The notes under the pieces are model-generated. The model worked only from the letters and a program-made list of their open reading frames with translations, did not search any database and was not told the DNA's origin. From positions 1 through 64,000 of the forward strand of contig JACKKF010000002.1 in the NCBI GenBank assembly GCA_020637555.1: 64,000 nt of DNA, in the 5' to 3' direction. This DNA is from Rhodobacter sp. (GTDB lineage Bacteria > Pseudomonadota > Alphaproteobacteria > Rhodobacterales > Rhodobacteraceae). Of the stretch, positions 34,763 to 45,290 are shown piece by piece. The stretch's first letter is position 1. Every line of letters begins with the position of its first letter. The position numbers and the translations under genes are program-made.

Positions 34763-35140
34763 ATGCCCGAGGAAACGATCACCATCGGCGGCAAGAGTTT
34801 CGAGGTCGCCTGCCAGCCGGGCGAAGAGGAATTCCTGCGCGCCGCGGCCGCGATGCTCGATGCCGAAGCCACCGCGCTGATCGGCCAGATCGGTCGTCTG
34901 CCGGAATCGCGGATGCTGTTGATGGCGGGGCTCATGCTGGCCGACAAGACGGCCGGCGCCGAGGATCGTGCCCGTGCCGCCGAAGACCAGCTCGCCGCCG
35001 CCCAGGCCGAGATCGCGCGGCTGCGCGCCACCCCGCGCGAACGCGTCGAGGTTCCCGCCATCCCCGCCTCGGCGGTCGAGGCCATGTCGGAACTGGCCGC
35101 CCGGGCCGAGGCTCTGGCCGATCAGATCGAGGGGCGCTGA
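34763..35140 (+). CDS. zapA: Cell division protein ZapA
   Basis: This 125-aa protein is a Z-ring-stabilising FtsZ partner. The N-terminal ZapA fold includes ITIGGKSFEVACQPGEEEFL and the ALIGQIG...ESRMLLMAGLMLADK helix, followed by a coiled coil. A long in-frame upstream extension overlaps the preceding gene and is rejected; GAGAGGAAG precedes the ATG at 34763. Confidence 0.88.
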   Translation: MPEETITIGGKSFEVACQPGEEEFLRAAAAMLDAEATALIGQIGRLPESRMLLMAGLMLADKTAGAEDRARAAEDQLAAAQAEIARLRATPRERVEVPAIPASAVEAMSELAARAEALADQIEGR

Positions 35141-35226
35141 GAGCGCCCGCCATGACGAAGGGGCCGATGCATCGCGCACCGGCCCCTGTGTCTGGCCCCT
35201 TGGGTCCGAAGTTCTGGCGTGGCCGA

Positions 35227-35586
35227 TCAGGCGTTGGCTTCGCGGATCTTGTCGGCGGCGTCCTTGTCATAGGTCACGCCCTTGGCATCGAACAGCGCAT
35301 CCAGTTCGCCCGACAGCGTCATCTCGGTCACGATGTCGCAGCCGCCGACGAACTCGCCCTTCACATAAAGCTGCGGGATCGTGGGCCAGTCCGAGAAATC
35401 CTTGATCCCCTGGCGGATATCGGGATCGGCCAGCACGTTCACGTCGGCATAGTCCACGCCCATGAAGTTCAGCACCCCGGCCACACGGCTGGAAAACCCG
35501 CATTGCGGCATGGTCTTGGTGCCCTTCATGAACAGCACGACGTCGTTGCCCTCGACCGTCTGGCGGATCGTGTCCTGAGCGCTCAT
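35227..35586 (-). CDS. grxD: Monothiol glutaredoxin, Grx4 family
   Basis: This 119-aa protein has the CGFS active site at residues 29-32 and the glutathione-binding WPTIPQLYVKGEFVGGCDI segment. CGFS glutaredoxins carry [2Fe-2S] clusters and deliver them for Fe-S assembly and iron sensing, often as a heterodimer with BolA. The bolA gene lies 85 bases upstream on the same strand, supporting that pairing. Confidence 0.95.
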   Translation of the reverse strand: MSAQDTIRQTVEGNDVVLFMKGTKTMPQCGFSSRVAGVLNFMGVDYADVNVLADPDIRQGIKDFSDWPTIPQLYVKGEFVGGCDIVTEMTLSGELDALFDAKGVTYDKDAADKIREANA

Positions 35587-35671
35587 GGTTCGTCCTTTCG
35601 CACGCACGGCGTCTGGCCGCGCAAAGAGTGTTGCTGATCAGATAAGCCGGCGGAAGCGGCGGAAAAGGGGG

Positions 35672-35914
35672 TCAGTCCGGGGCTTTGGTGGTCAGGGCCA
35701 GGGCGTGCAGTTCGCCATGCGCGCCATCCATCTTGCCCTTGAGGGCGGCGTAGACCTCGCGCTGTTGCTGCACGCGGTTCTTGCCTTTGAAACTGGGGTC
35801 GATCACTTCCGCCGCATAGTGGTTTCCATCGCCCGCCAGGTCGGTGATGGTGATGGTCGCTGCGGGAAAGGATTCGCGCAGCAGGGTTTCGAGTTCGGTT
35901 GCCGACATGGCCAT
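35672..35914 (-). CDS. bolA: BolA family protein
   Basis: This 80-aa protein has the BolA/IbaG fold: the helix TELETLLRESFP, then GDGNHYAAEVIDPSFKGK, and the C-terminal HGELHALALTTKAP. The conserved histidine near the C-terminus (GELHAL) is the usual cluster ligand in Grx-BolA complexes. I choose ATG 35914, 9 bases after GGGAG; an alternative ATG lies two codons on. Confidence 0.92.
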   Translation of the reverse strand: MAMSATELETLLRESFPAATITITDLAGDGNHYAAEVIDPSFKGKNRVQQQREVYAALKGKMDGAHGELHALALTTKAPD

Positions 35915-35977
35915 GCGCGGGGTCTCCCTTGGTCTGACCACAGATGTAAAACCCGCAGGCGCAGCGTGCAAGGGGCG

Positions 35978-36505
35978 CTAGCCCCGGGTCCGGCCCGGCA
36001 CATGGGCACGCAACGCGCGCAGGAAGGCCGTCAGCCCACGATTGGCGCCCGGCAGATCGAAGGCGGCCAGGGTCGCGGGTGTCCAGTCCGCCGGCGGGTG
36101 GAACAGTGCGATCAGCGCCTCCCTGTCCTCGGCCAACGGCGCGGGCAGCGGCAAGGCCCGCGCCGCGTTCAGAAGCACCAGCGCCTCATGGATGCGCCGC
36201 ATCGTCGCAAAGGCATCGGCCAGCGGGGCGCGCAAGCCGGGATCGCGCCACCAGTCCGCGTCCGGAAAAAGCTCGCGCATCACCCGTTGTCCGGCGCCCT
36301 TGCAGTCATAGCGCGCGCAGCCGCCATAGCCCGCGTCCGTCAGGCCGGCGTGAATGCCGCAGCCAAAACCGCCGTGCAAATGGGGACAGGGATGCAGGGC
36401 CGGCTTGTCCCGCGCGAAATCGTCGCCCCGGTCAAAGGGCAGCGCCATACAGCAAAGCGCGGCGCAAGCGGAACAATCGGCGGTCAGACGGGGCAGAGGG
36501 CGCAT
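35978..36505 (-). CDS. YkgJ-like cysteine-cluster protein, putative metal-binding
   Basis: This protein of about 175 aa opens with CSACAALCC and continues with PCPHL...GCGIH and GGCARYDCKGAGQ. The spacing (CxxCxxxCC, then C..L, C.I, C....C) resembles the YkgJ/UPF0153 proteins thought to chelate zinc or iron. ATG 36505 or ATG 36514 could be the start. It lies 63 bases upstream of bolA on the same strand. The C-terminal half is helical and unassigned. Confidence 0.65.
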   Translation of the reverse strand: MRPLPRLTADCSACAALCCMALPFDRGDDFARDKPALHPCPHLHGGFGCGIHAGLTDAGYGGCARYDCKGAGQRVMRELFPDADWWRDPGLRAPLADAFATMRRIHEALVLLNAARALPLPAPLAEDREALIALFHPPADWTPATLAAFDLPGANRGLTAFLRALRAHVPGRTRG

Positions 36506-36551
36506 GCGCCCCATCTGCCCCCAACCGGCAGCCCGGGCAAGCCCGCGCCAC

Positions 36552-36650
36552 CATCTTTGTGCCTTAAATATCCTGCGGGGGTGAATTCGCGCAGCGAAGA
36601 GGGGGCGCAAAGCCCCCTCATGCGCGGCGCGTCAGCGCCGCGCCCGGTCG
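36552..36650. repeat. Dispersed intergenic repeat with double hairpin, copy 1
   Basis: It begins CATCTTTGTGCCTTAAATATCC-TGCGGGGG and is followed by two hairpins, GAGGGGGC/GCCCCCTC and GCGCGGCGC-GTCA-GCGCCGCGC. Copies with the same lead-in occur near 52301 and 59935. Confidence 0.75.
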
Positions 36651-36712
36651 CCCGAGGGCTGCGGCATGGAATGCCGCCGGCCGAGGGCGAAACCCCCGCT
36701 CCTGCCGGCGGG

Positions 36713-37696
36713 TCAGAAATCCGCGTGGCGCATCACATGCCGGGCGTGACCGACAATCAGCGGGTCGGGCCGGCCGACGACCTCGGGGTCCTTGCCGGGA
36801 TAGTCCAGCGTGGACAGGAAGTGCTTCATCGCGTTCAGCCGCGCGCGTTTCTTGTCCTTGGACTTGATGATCGTCCAGGGCGCATCGGCGGTGTCGGTAT
36901 AGAAGAACATCGCCTCCTTCGCCGCGGTGTATTCGTCCCACAGATCCAGGCTGGCCTTGTCGATGGGCGACAGTTTCCAACGTTTCAGCGGGTCGGTCTC
37001 GCGCTCGGCGAAGCGGCGGCGCTGTTCGTCCGGCGTGACCGAGAACCAGAACTTGTAAAGCCGGATCCCCGAGCGGACCAGCATCCGCTCGAACTCGGGC
37101 GCCTGGCGCATGAATTCCAGGTATTCCTCGGGCGAACAGAACCCCATAACCCGCTCGACCCCAGCGCGGTTATACCAGCTGCGGTCATAGAACACCATTT
37201 CACCCGCGGTCGGCAGGTGTTCGATGTAGCGTTGGAAATACCATTGGCCCCGCTCGGTCTCGGTCGGCTTGTTCAGCGCGACCACGCGCGCGAACCGCGG
37301 GTTCAGGTGCTCGGTGAAGCGTTTGATCGTGCCCCCCTTGCCGGCCGCGTCGCGCCCTTCGAAGAGCATGACGAACTTCTGCCCGGTATCCTGGGCCCAG
37401 ATCTGCACCTTCAGCAACTCGGCCTGCAGCCGGGCTTTCTCGGCCTCATAGGGTTTGCGCGCCATCTTGTGCGGATAGGGGTAGTGCGCGCTTTCAAAGG
37501 CGGTGCGCAGAACCTCGGGGTTGATGGGTTCGCCCTTTTCCGCGGCAAGACGCACGGCCTCGCGCGGGGAAGGGGTGCGCAGGGGGGCGTCGCTGGTCGG
37601 TTCCGACGCAACGTCAGTCGCAACCGGTGCAGACCCGGTTTCCACGGCCTCGGGCGTGACAGATTCGGTCGGACGTGCGGCGGCGGTGTCGGTCAT
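36713..37696 (-). CDS. ppk2: Polyphosphate kinase 2
   Basis: This 327-aa PPK2-family enzyme transfers phosphate between polyphosphate and nucleoside diphosphates. Walker A is GRDAAGKGG (114-122), and Walker B/lid motif is DRSWYNRAGVERVMGFC (from D171). The final KSKDKKRARLNAMKHFL is typical. The first 55 residues are a Thr/Ala/Glu-rich extension not part of the catalytic domain. The start at 37696 has AAAGGAG upstream; the very long in-frame ORF beyond it is antisense to pntA and rejected. Confidence 0.94.
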   Translation of the reverse strand: MTDTAAARPTESVTPEAVETGSAPVATDVASEPTSDAPLRTPSPREAVRLAAEKGEPINPEVLRTAFESAHYPYPHKMARKPYEAEKARLQAELLKVQIWAQDTGQKFVMLFEGRDAAGKGGTIKRFTEHLNPRFARVVALNKPTETERGQWYFQRYIEHLPTAGEMVFYDRSWYNRAGVERVMGFCSPEEYLEFMRQAPEFERMLVRSGIRLYKFWFSVTPDEQRRRFAERETDPLKRWKLSPIDKASLDLWDEYTAAKEAMFFYTDTADAPWTIIKSKDKKRARLNAMKHFLSTLDYPGKDPEVVGRPDPLIVGHARHVMRHADF

Positions 37697-37915
37697 GCCT
37701 GAACTCCTTTGGAAAACACGAGGTTGTCCTACACCAATTGCCGGATCGCGACCTTGATCTGCCTCAATCTTGCGGGTTTTCCGCGCAATTGCGTGACCTT
37801 TCGTCTCAGGACGGTTGCGCTCACCGCCTTGTGAAATAATCTTGCGCAGGGTATGCACCTGCGGCACGAAACTATCGGGCGGCGCCTCGCCCGGCCCTTG
37901 AAACGGAGGACCAAC

Positions 37916-39492
37916 GTGAAGATCGGGGCACCGAAAGAAATATTCCCGGGCGAGAACCGGGTTGCCATGACGCCGGAGTCGGCGCTTCAATTGCAGAAAC
38001 TGGGTCATAGCTGCCTCATCGAAACCGGCGCCGGTGCGGCCTCGGGGTTCGAGGACGCGGCCTATGTCGCGGCCGGGGTCGAAATCGCGCCCGATGCGGC
38101 TGCGCTGTTCCAGGCCGCCGACGTGGTGGTCAAGGTTCGCGAGCCCGAGCGTGGCGAACTCGACCGGCTGCGTGCGGACCAGACGCTCATTTCCTTCTTC
38201 TGGCCCGCGCAGAATGCCGAGATGCTGGACCTGGCCAAGGAGCGCGGCACGACCGTCGTCGCCATGGACATGGTGCCGCGGATCTCGCGCGCGCAGAAGA
38301 TGGACGCGCTGTCGTCGATGGCGAATATCGCCGGCTACCGCGCGGTGATCGAGGCTGGCAACAACTTTGGCCGTTTCTTCACCGGCCAGGTGACGGCGGC
38401 GGGCAAGGTTCCGCCGGCGAAAGTGCTGGTCGTGGGCGCCGGTGTGGCAGGGCTTGCCGCGATCGGCACCTCGACCTCGCTGGGCGCGATCACGCTGGCC
38501 TTCGACGTGCGTCCCGAGGTCGCCGAACAGATCGAATCGATGGGCGCCGAGTTCGTCTATCTCGACTTCGAGGAAGCCCAGCAGGACGGCGCCGCCACCG
38601 GCGGCTACGCCGCGCCCTCCAGCCCGGAATTCCGCGAGGCCCAGCTCAAGAAGTTCCGCGAGCTGGCACCCGATGTGGACATCGTCATCACCACCGCCCT
38701 GATCCCCGGACGTCCCGCGCCCAAGCTCTGGACCGAGGACATGGTCAGGATGATGAAGCGCGGCTCGGTCGTCGTCGATCTGGCGGCGGAACGTGGCGGC
38801 AACTGCGACCTGACCGTCAAGGACGAGAAGATCGTCACCGACAACGGCGTGACCATCGTCGGCTATACCGACTTCCCCAGCCGGATGGGCACCCAGGCCT
38901 CGACGCTCTATTCCAACAACATTCGTCACATGCTGGCGGATCTGACGCCCGGCAAGGACGGTGTCATCGTCCACAACATGGAAGATGACGTGATCCGCGG
39001 CGCCACGGTGGCGCGCATGACGGTGCCATCACCTTCCGCCGCCGCCGCCCAAGGTTCAGGCAATCGCCGCGCAGAAGAAGGAAAAGCCTGGCGACCTGAC
39101 GCCCGAGGAAAAGCGCGCGCAGGAAGTCGCCGCGTTCAAGGCGCAGACCCGCAATCAGGTCACGCTTCTGGCCGTGGGCGGGGGCGGCGCTGCTGCTGGC
39201 CGGGGCTTTTGCGCCCGCCAGCTTCATGGCGCATTTCATCGTCTTCGTGCTGGCCTGCTGCTATGTCGGTTTCCGGTGATCTGGAACGTGTCGCATTCGC
39301 TGCACACCCCGTTGATGGCGGTGACCAACGCGATTTCGTCGATCATCATCCTCCGGCGCGCTGATGCAGATCGGGTCCGGCAGCTGGCTGGTCGTGATCC
39401 TCGCCGCGCTGTCGGTCTTCATGGCCGGTATCAACATCTTCGGTGGCTTCATGGTGACGCGGCGGATGCTCGCCATGTTCCAGAAGTCGTAA
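37916..39492 (+). pseudogene. pntA: NAD(P) transhydrogenase subunit alpha, frameshifted
   Basis: This is the proton-translocating transhydrogenase alpha subunit (NADP+ reduction by NADH at the inner membrane). It starts with GTG after GGAGG; the NAD-binding domain I is intact to about codon 370 (KIGAPKEIFPGENRVA, VVGAGVAGLAAIGT, GYTDFPSRMGTQAS). From 39020 the reading frame breaks repeatedly: apparent one-base losses near 39020, 39036 and 39275, and gains near 39180 and 39352. Corrected, it gives the family linker, LLLAGAFAPASFMAHFIVFV, VIWNVSHSLHTPLMAVTNAI and a normal end FQKS at 39492. Shifts sum consistently (net minus one), and every residue between them is canonical, so sequence error is likelier than decay. 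Confidence 0.9.
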
Positions 39493-39505
39493 GGAGCGCG
39501 CCTCA

Positions 39506-40985
39506 ATGGAATATGAGCCTTCACTACGGCCGCTTACGTCGTCGCGGCGGTCCTCTTCATCCAGTCGCTGGGCGGACTCTCGGGTCAGGAAAGCGCGAAA
39601 CGCGCGGTCTGGTACGGCATCGTCGGCATGGCCCTGGCGGTCGCGGCCACGCTGGTCGGCCCCGGCGCCGGAAACTGGGGCGTGTCGCTGGTGATGATCG
39701 TCGCCGGCGGCGCGATCGGCTGGTTCGTCGCGCAGCGCGTGCAGATGACCGAGATGCCGCAGCTCGTGGCGGCCATGCATTCTCTCGTCGGTCTGGCGGC
39801 GGTGTTCATCGGCTACAACGCCCATATCGAGATGGCCCGTGTCGCCGCGCTGATGGCCGATGCGCCCACCACGCTCAGCGCGGCGGGTGTCGCGTCCTGG
39901 CTCGATGAACAGGGGCTGGGCGGTTTCGCGCTGAAGATCGCGCACAAGACCGCCGCCGAACTCGCCGTCCTGAAGATCGAGGTGTTTCTCGGCGTGTTCA
40001 TCGGTGCCGTGACCTTCACCGGCTCGGTCATCGCCTATGGCAAGCTTGCGGGCAAGGTCGACGGCAAGGCCAAGAAGCTGCCCGGCGGCCACATGCTGAA
40101 CGCGGGTGCGGCGCTGATCTCGGCGATCCTCCTGGTGCTCTACTTCCAGGGCGCCGGCAGCTGGACGTTGATCCTCATGACGCTGATGGCCTTCTTCATC
40201 GGCTATCACCTGATCATGGGCATCGGCGGCGCCGACATGCCGGTGGTCGTCTCGATGCTGAACAGCTATTCCGGCTGGGCGGCGGCCGCGATCGGTTTCT
40301 CGTTGTCGAACGACCTGCTCATCGTGGTGGGCGCGCTGGTCGGCTCGTCGGGGCGATCCTCAGCTACATCATGTGCAAGGCGATGAACCGCCGCGTTCAT
40401 CTCGGTGATCCTGGGCGGCTTTGGCGGCACCGCGGGTCCGGCCATGGAGAGATCTCGGGCGAACAGATCGCCATCGATGCCGACGGTGTCGCGGCGGCGC
40501 TGAACGATGCCGACAGCGTCATCATCATCCCGGGCTATGGCATGGCGGTGGCCCAGGCGCAGCAATCGGTCAGCGAACTGACCCGCAAGCTGCGCGCCAA
40601 GGGCAAGACCGTCCGCTTCGCCATTCACCCGGTCGCCGGCCGCCTGCCCGGGCACATGAACGTCCTGCTGGCCGAGGCCAAGGTCCCCTACGACATCGTC
40701 CTGGAAATGGACGAAATCAACGAGGATTTCCCCGACACGGATGTCGCCATCGTCATCGGATCGAATGACATCGTCAACCCGGCCGCGCAGGAAGACCCCA
40801 ACAGCCCCATCGCCGGGATGCCGGTGCTGGAATGCTGGAAGGCAAAGCAGGTCTTCGTGTCCAAACGCGGCCAGGGCACGGGGTATTCGGGCATCGAGAA
40901 CCCGCTGTTCTACAAGGAGAACACGCGCATGTTCTACGGCGACGCCAAAAAGTCGATCGACGCGCTCCTGCCGATGATCGAGTGA
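39506..40985 (+). pseudogene. pntB: NAD(P) transhydrogenase subunit beta, frameshifted
   Basis: This is the membrane and NADP-binding beta subunit. It starts at ATG 39506, 13 bases after pntA, with AAGGAG upstream. A base appears lost at about 39519 within the first codons; the frame then reads TTAAYVVAAVLFIQSLGGL and on through the spans to ALVGSSG. Shifts follow near 40348 (loss), 40393 (gain) and 40450 (loss). The NADP domain is intact from ISGEQIAIDAD to the stop, with PGYGMAVAQAQ, HPVAGRLPGHMNVLLAEA and NDIVNPAAQEDP. The gene is complete if the four indels are corrected. Confidence 0.9.
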
Positions 40986-41010
40986 TCGCGCCAGACTCTC
41001 TCAAGGCAAG

Positions 41011-41040
41011 ACGGGGGGCCCGGGCGGCCCCCCGTTTTTT
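41011..41040 (+). terminator. Rho-independent terminator of pntAB
   Basis: A perfect 10-bp stem ACGGGGGGCC/GGCCCCCCGT with a 5-base loop, ending in six T, 26 bases after the pntB stop. Confidence 0.93.
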
Positions 41041-41057
41041 CGGCTCCGGCAGACAGG

Positions 41058-41084
41058 AAAAAAGGGCGCCCGAAACCGGCGCCC
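41058..41084 (-). terminator. Rho-independent terminator of purL
   Basis: On the minus strand GGGCGCC-GGTTTCG-GGCGCCC is followed by six T (plus-strand A run 41058-41063). It lies 93 bases past the purL stop, beyond the repeat at 41085-41169. Confidence 0.85.
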
Positions 41085-41169
41085 CATCATCTTGTCCGAA
41101 ATACGCACAGGGATTTTCAAGGGGGGCGTGCCCCCCTTGAAGCGGGGGTGCGGGGGCGGCAGCCCCCGC
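41085..41169. repeat. Dispersed intergenic repeat with double hairpin, TTGTC type
   Basis: The lead-in CATCATCTTGTCCGAAATACGC matches the copy at 2513. It is followed by TCAAGGGGGG-CGTG-CCCCCCTTGA (41117-41140) and GCGGGGGC-GGCA-GCCCCCGC (41150-41169), the same two-hairpin plan as the TTTGTGCC copies. Confidence 0.75.
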
Positions 41170-41176
41170 GGCCGCG

Positions 41177-43335
<2,159 letters not shown>

Positions 43336-43401
43336 GGGCGCGCGTCCTCTGGCTGGGTGCTGCGCGCTTATTAGGCCATGCCGCGGCCGGGGAAAAGGGC
43401 C

Positions 43402-43962
43402 TCAGGGGCGTGCGGCGTCACGCTCTTCGCGGGTCAGCACATGCGGGGTGACGATCGGGGCGCCCTCGGCGTCGAACAGCACCGAGCCGGCCTGACCGGT
43501 CAGCCTGGCCTTCAAGGCGCGACCGACAAGCGCCGCGGCCGCCGCGGCAAACCCGTGCGATCGGATCGGTGTGCGCGCGGCCGCCGTATTGACCTGCGCC
43601 GTCACCGGGCCAAACCCCTGGGTCCCCGGGGGCAGGATCACGCCGATGAAGGGCAGTCGGCGCGGATTGGGCAGGGTGTTGGCGATCGGCGTGTTGCAGC
43701 AGCGCGCATACCAGCGGAACAGGCCGTTCGGTCCCAGCCGCAGCAACGCCAGCGAATCGGCGCCCTGCGTGATGTGGAACGCACCGGGCATGATCTGGAA
43801 CACCTCGGTTCCGCCGTCGCCGTCCAGCATGGTTTCCGCCTGGCCCAAATGACGGGCGAAGCTCTGGCAATCCGCACAATAGCAGATCACATGCGTGCCG
43901 CCGGACCCTGTATCGACGCGCCAGTGCATGTGACCGCAGCGGCAGGACATGTCCTGTGTCAT
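43402..43962 (-). CDS. GFA-like zinc-binding domain protein (DUF6151-like)
   Basis: This 186-aa protein opens with CRCGHMHW and HVICYCADCQSFARH, and later has YARCCNTPIANT. That is the cysteine pattern of the glutathione-dependent formaldehyde-activating (GFA) fold, which binds zinc. Catalytic function is not established for this subgroup. It lies 66 bases downstream of the purL start on the same strand, in its own transcription unit or as the head of the purL unit. Confidence 0.75.
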   Translation of the reverse strand: MTQDMSCRCGHMHWRVDTGSGGTHVICYCADCQSFARHLGQAETMLDGDGGTEVFQIMPGAFHITQGADSLALLRLGPNGLFRWYARCCNTPIANTLPNPRRLPFIGVILPPGTQGFGPVTAQVNTAAARTPIRSHGFAAAAAALVGRALKARLTGQAGSVLFDAEGAPIVTPHVLTREERDAARP

Positions 43963-44017
43963 GGTTGTCTCACCCTCCCGTCAGGGCCGTTTCGGCCCGG
44001 ATGTGACAGTCATAGGC

Positions 44018-44047
44018 AAAAAAATAGGCCGAGCAAGTGCTCGGCCC
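44018..44047 (-). terminator. Rho-independent terminator of the sRNA candidate or the LysR gene
   Basis: A perfect 8-bp stem GGCCGAGC/GCTCGGCC (44028-44035 with 44040-44047), 4-base loop ACTT, then TATTTTTTT on the minus strand. Confidence 0.9.
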
Positions 44048-44143
44048 AAGTCCAACAGGGAGGTAAAGATACAGGCAGAAGCCATGTATCTCACGAGTAG
44101 AGATAGTCGAATCACTACATGCGTTCAACATTTTCCTCGCTGC
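44018..44143 (-). ncRNA. Candidate small regulatory RNA
   Basis: On the minus strand, a -10-like TATGAT (44150-44155) is followed by about 120 bases that fold well. Hairpin 1 is TATCTC/GAGATA (44087-44092 with 44100-44105). Hairpin 2 is GATACAGGC/GCC-A-TGTATC (44068-44090), which shares bases with hairpin 1. Then comes a single-stranded CTTTACCTCCC segment, complementary to a Shine-Dalgarno. It ends in a strong terminator. No convincing coding frame; a 68-codon ORF here has no family features. It could instead be the 3' end of the LysR transcript, whose gene ends at 44217. Confidence 0.5.
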
Positions 44144-44216
44144 GCCTGCATCATAGCCGCGATGCGTTGCGCGCATGTCTCACACCCGCGCGGGGATCGG
44201 GGCATGGGGCGGGGGA

Positions 44217-45122
44217 TCACTCCTCGGTCATGGCAGAGCGTTGGCGACGATAGGCGATGACGCCATCCAGCACGAAATCGCGAAAAGCCGAGACCCGCTT
44301 GGAGTGGCGCAACTCCTCGGGATAGGCCAGGAATACCGGCACCTCGGCGCTTTCCACATCGGGAAGGACCCGCACGAGCTGCGGGAAATCCTCGGTCAGG
44401 TAGTCGGGCAGGACACCGATCCCCAGATTGTTCACGACCGCCTGCAACACACCGAAATAGTTGTTCACCGTAAAGGTCGATCGCACCGCATAGGTCATCA
44501 GTTCGCGCACCAGCGCGGCGCCGGCGGCGACCTGGTGGGCGGTGGCGTGCTGGCAGACCAGGCGGTGATCGCTCATGTCCGGCAGCACCGTGGGGGTGCC
44601 GTTCTGGCGCAGGTATTCCGGCGACGCATAAAGCCGCATCCGAACCCCCATCAACCGCTTGCGGATCAGGTCGGCCTGGCTGGGTTCCTTCATGCGGATC
44701 GCCACGTCGGCTTCGCGCATGGGCAGGTCGAGGACGCGCTCTTCCAGCATCAGGTCGATGCGCAGTTCCGGGTATTTTGCATAGAGCATCGGCAGACGCG
44801 GGGCCAGCCAGAGCGTGCCGAAGGCCGTGGTCGTGGTGACGCGCAACTCGCCATAGACCTCGTCCTCGCTGTCACGGATCCGCGCGGCGGCGGTTTCCAG
44901 CCGCTTGGTCATGGACCGGGTGGCGTCAAACAGAAGCTCGCCCTGTTCGGTGAGAATCAGCCCCCGCGCGTGGCGGTGGAACAGGGTGGTTCCCAGCGAT
45001 TCCTCCAGCCCCCGGATCTGGCGGCTGACGGCAGACTGGCTCAGCCCCAGCGAGTCGCCAGCATGGGTCAGGCTGCCCGCATCGGCAACGGCGTGAAATA
45101 TTCTGAGCTTGTCCCAGTCCAT
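44217..45122 (-). CDS. LysR-family transcriptional regulator
   Basis: This 301-aa protein has an N-terminal winged helix-turn-helix (MDWDKLRIFHAVADAGSLTH..., AVSRQIRGLEESLG) and a two-lobed effector-binding domain. It is divergent from the indolepyruvate ferredoxin oxidoreductase gene, whose promoter carries a T-N11-A LysR-type box, so it probably regulates that gene and itself. The start at 45122 gives the standard N-terminus but lacks a clear Shine-Dalgarno; a 26-codon upstream extension is possible. Confidence 0.88.
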   Translation of the reverse strand: MDWDKLRIFHAVADAGSLTHAGDSLGLSQSAVSRQIRGLEESLGTTLFHRHARGLILTEQGELLFDATRSMTKRLETAAARIRDSEDEVYGELRVTTTTAFGTLWLAPRLPMLYAKYPELRIDLMLEERVLDLPMREADVAIRMKEPSQADLIRKRLMGVRMRLYASPEYLRQNGTPTVLPDMSDHRLVCQHATAHQVAAGAALVRELMTYAVRSTFTVNNYFGVLQAVVNNLGIGVLPDYLTEDFPQLVRVLPDVESAEVPVFLAYPEELRHSKRVSAFRDFVLDGVIAYRRQRSAMTEE

Positions 45123-45194
45123 CGGGGAACCATCTGAATGCACAAGGGGTGAGGGGTTCGCGGATATTTCTAGGGCAGATGGCGAACCGGGGAA

Positions 45195-45209
45195 AGACAA
45201 GAATTGTCT
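45195..45209. promoter_or_regulatory. 15-bp perfect dyad upstream of the ior gene
   Basis: AGACAA-GAA-TTGTCT is a perfect inverted repeat, 15 bases before the T-N11-A box and about 75 bases from the LysR start. It may be the upstream recognition site for the LysR protein. Confidence 0.45.
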
Positions 45210-45216
45210 CGGCGGG

Positions 45217-45246
45217 CTTTGAAGGTCAGCAATTTTGACCTATAAT
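45217..45246 (+). promoter_or_regulatory. Promoter of the ior gene with an embedded LysR-type box
   Basis: A perfect -10 TATAAT (45241-45246) lies 16 bases after a -35-like TTGAAG. The spacer is filled by the inverted repeat GGTCA-N7-TGACC (45224-45240), which also satisfies the T-N11-A rule for LysR-family sites. A regulator bound there would block RNA polymerase or require DNA bending to activate. Confidence 0.6.
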
Positions 45247-45290
45247 CGCGAAAGTCTCAGCATATCGGCAAACACGGGAGGATGTGCCCG

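Noticed and set aside
43970..44176. 68-codon ORF in the sRNA candidate region
   Set aside because: It reads through the terminator hairpin, has no family features, and RNA structure explains the region better.
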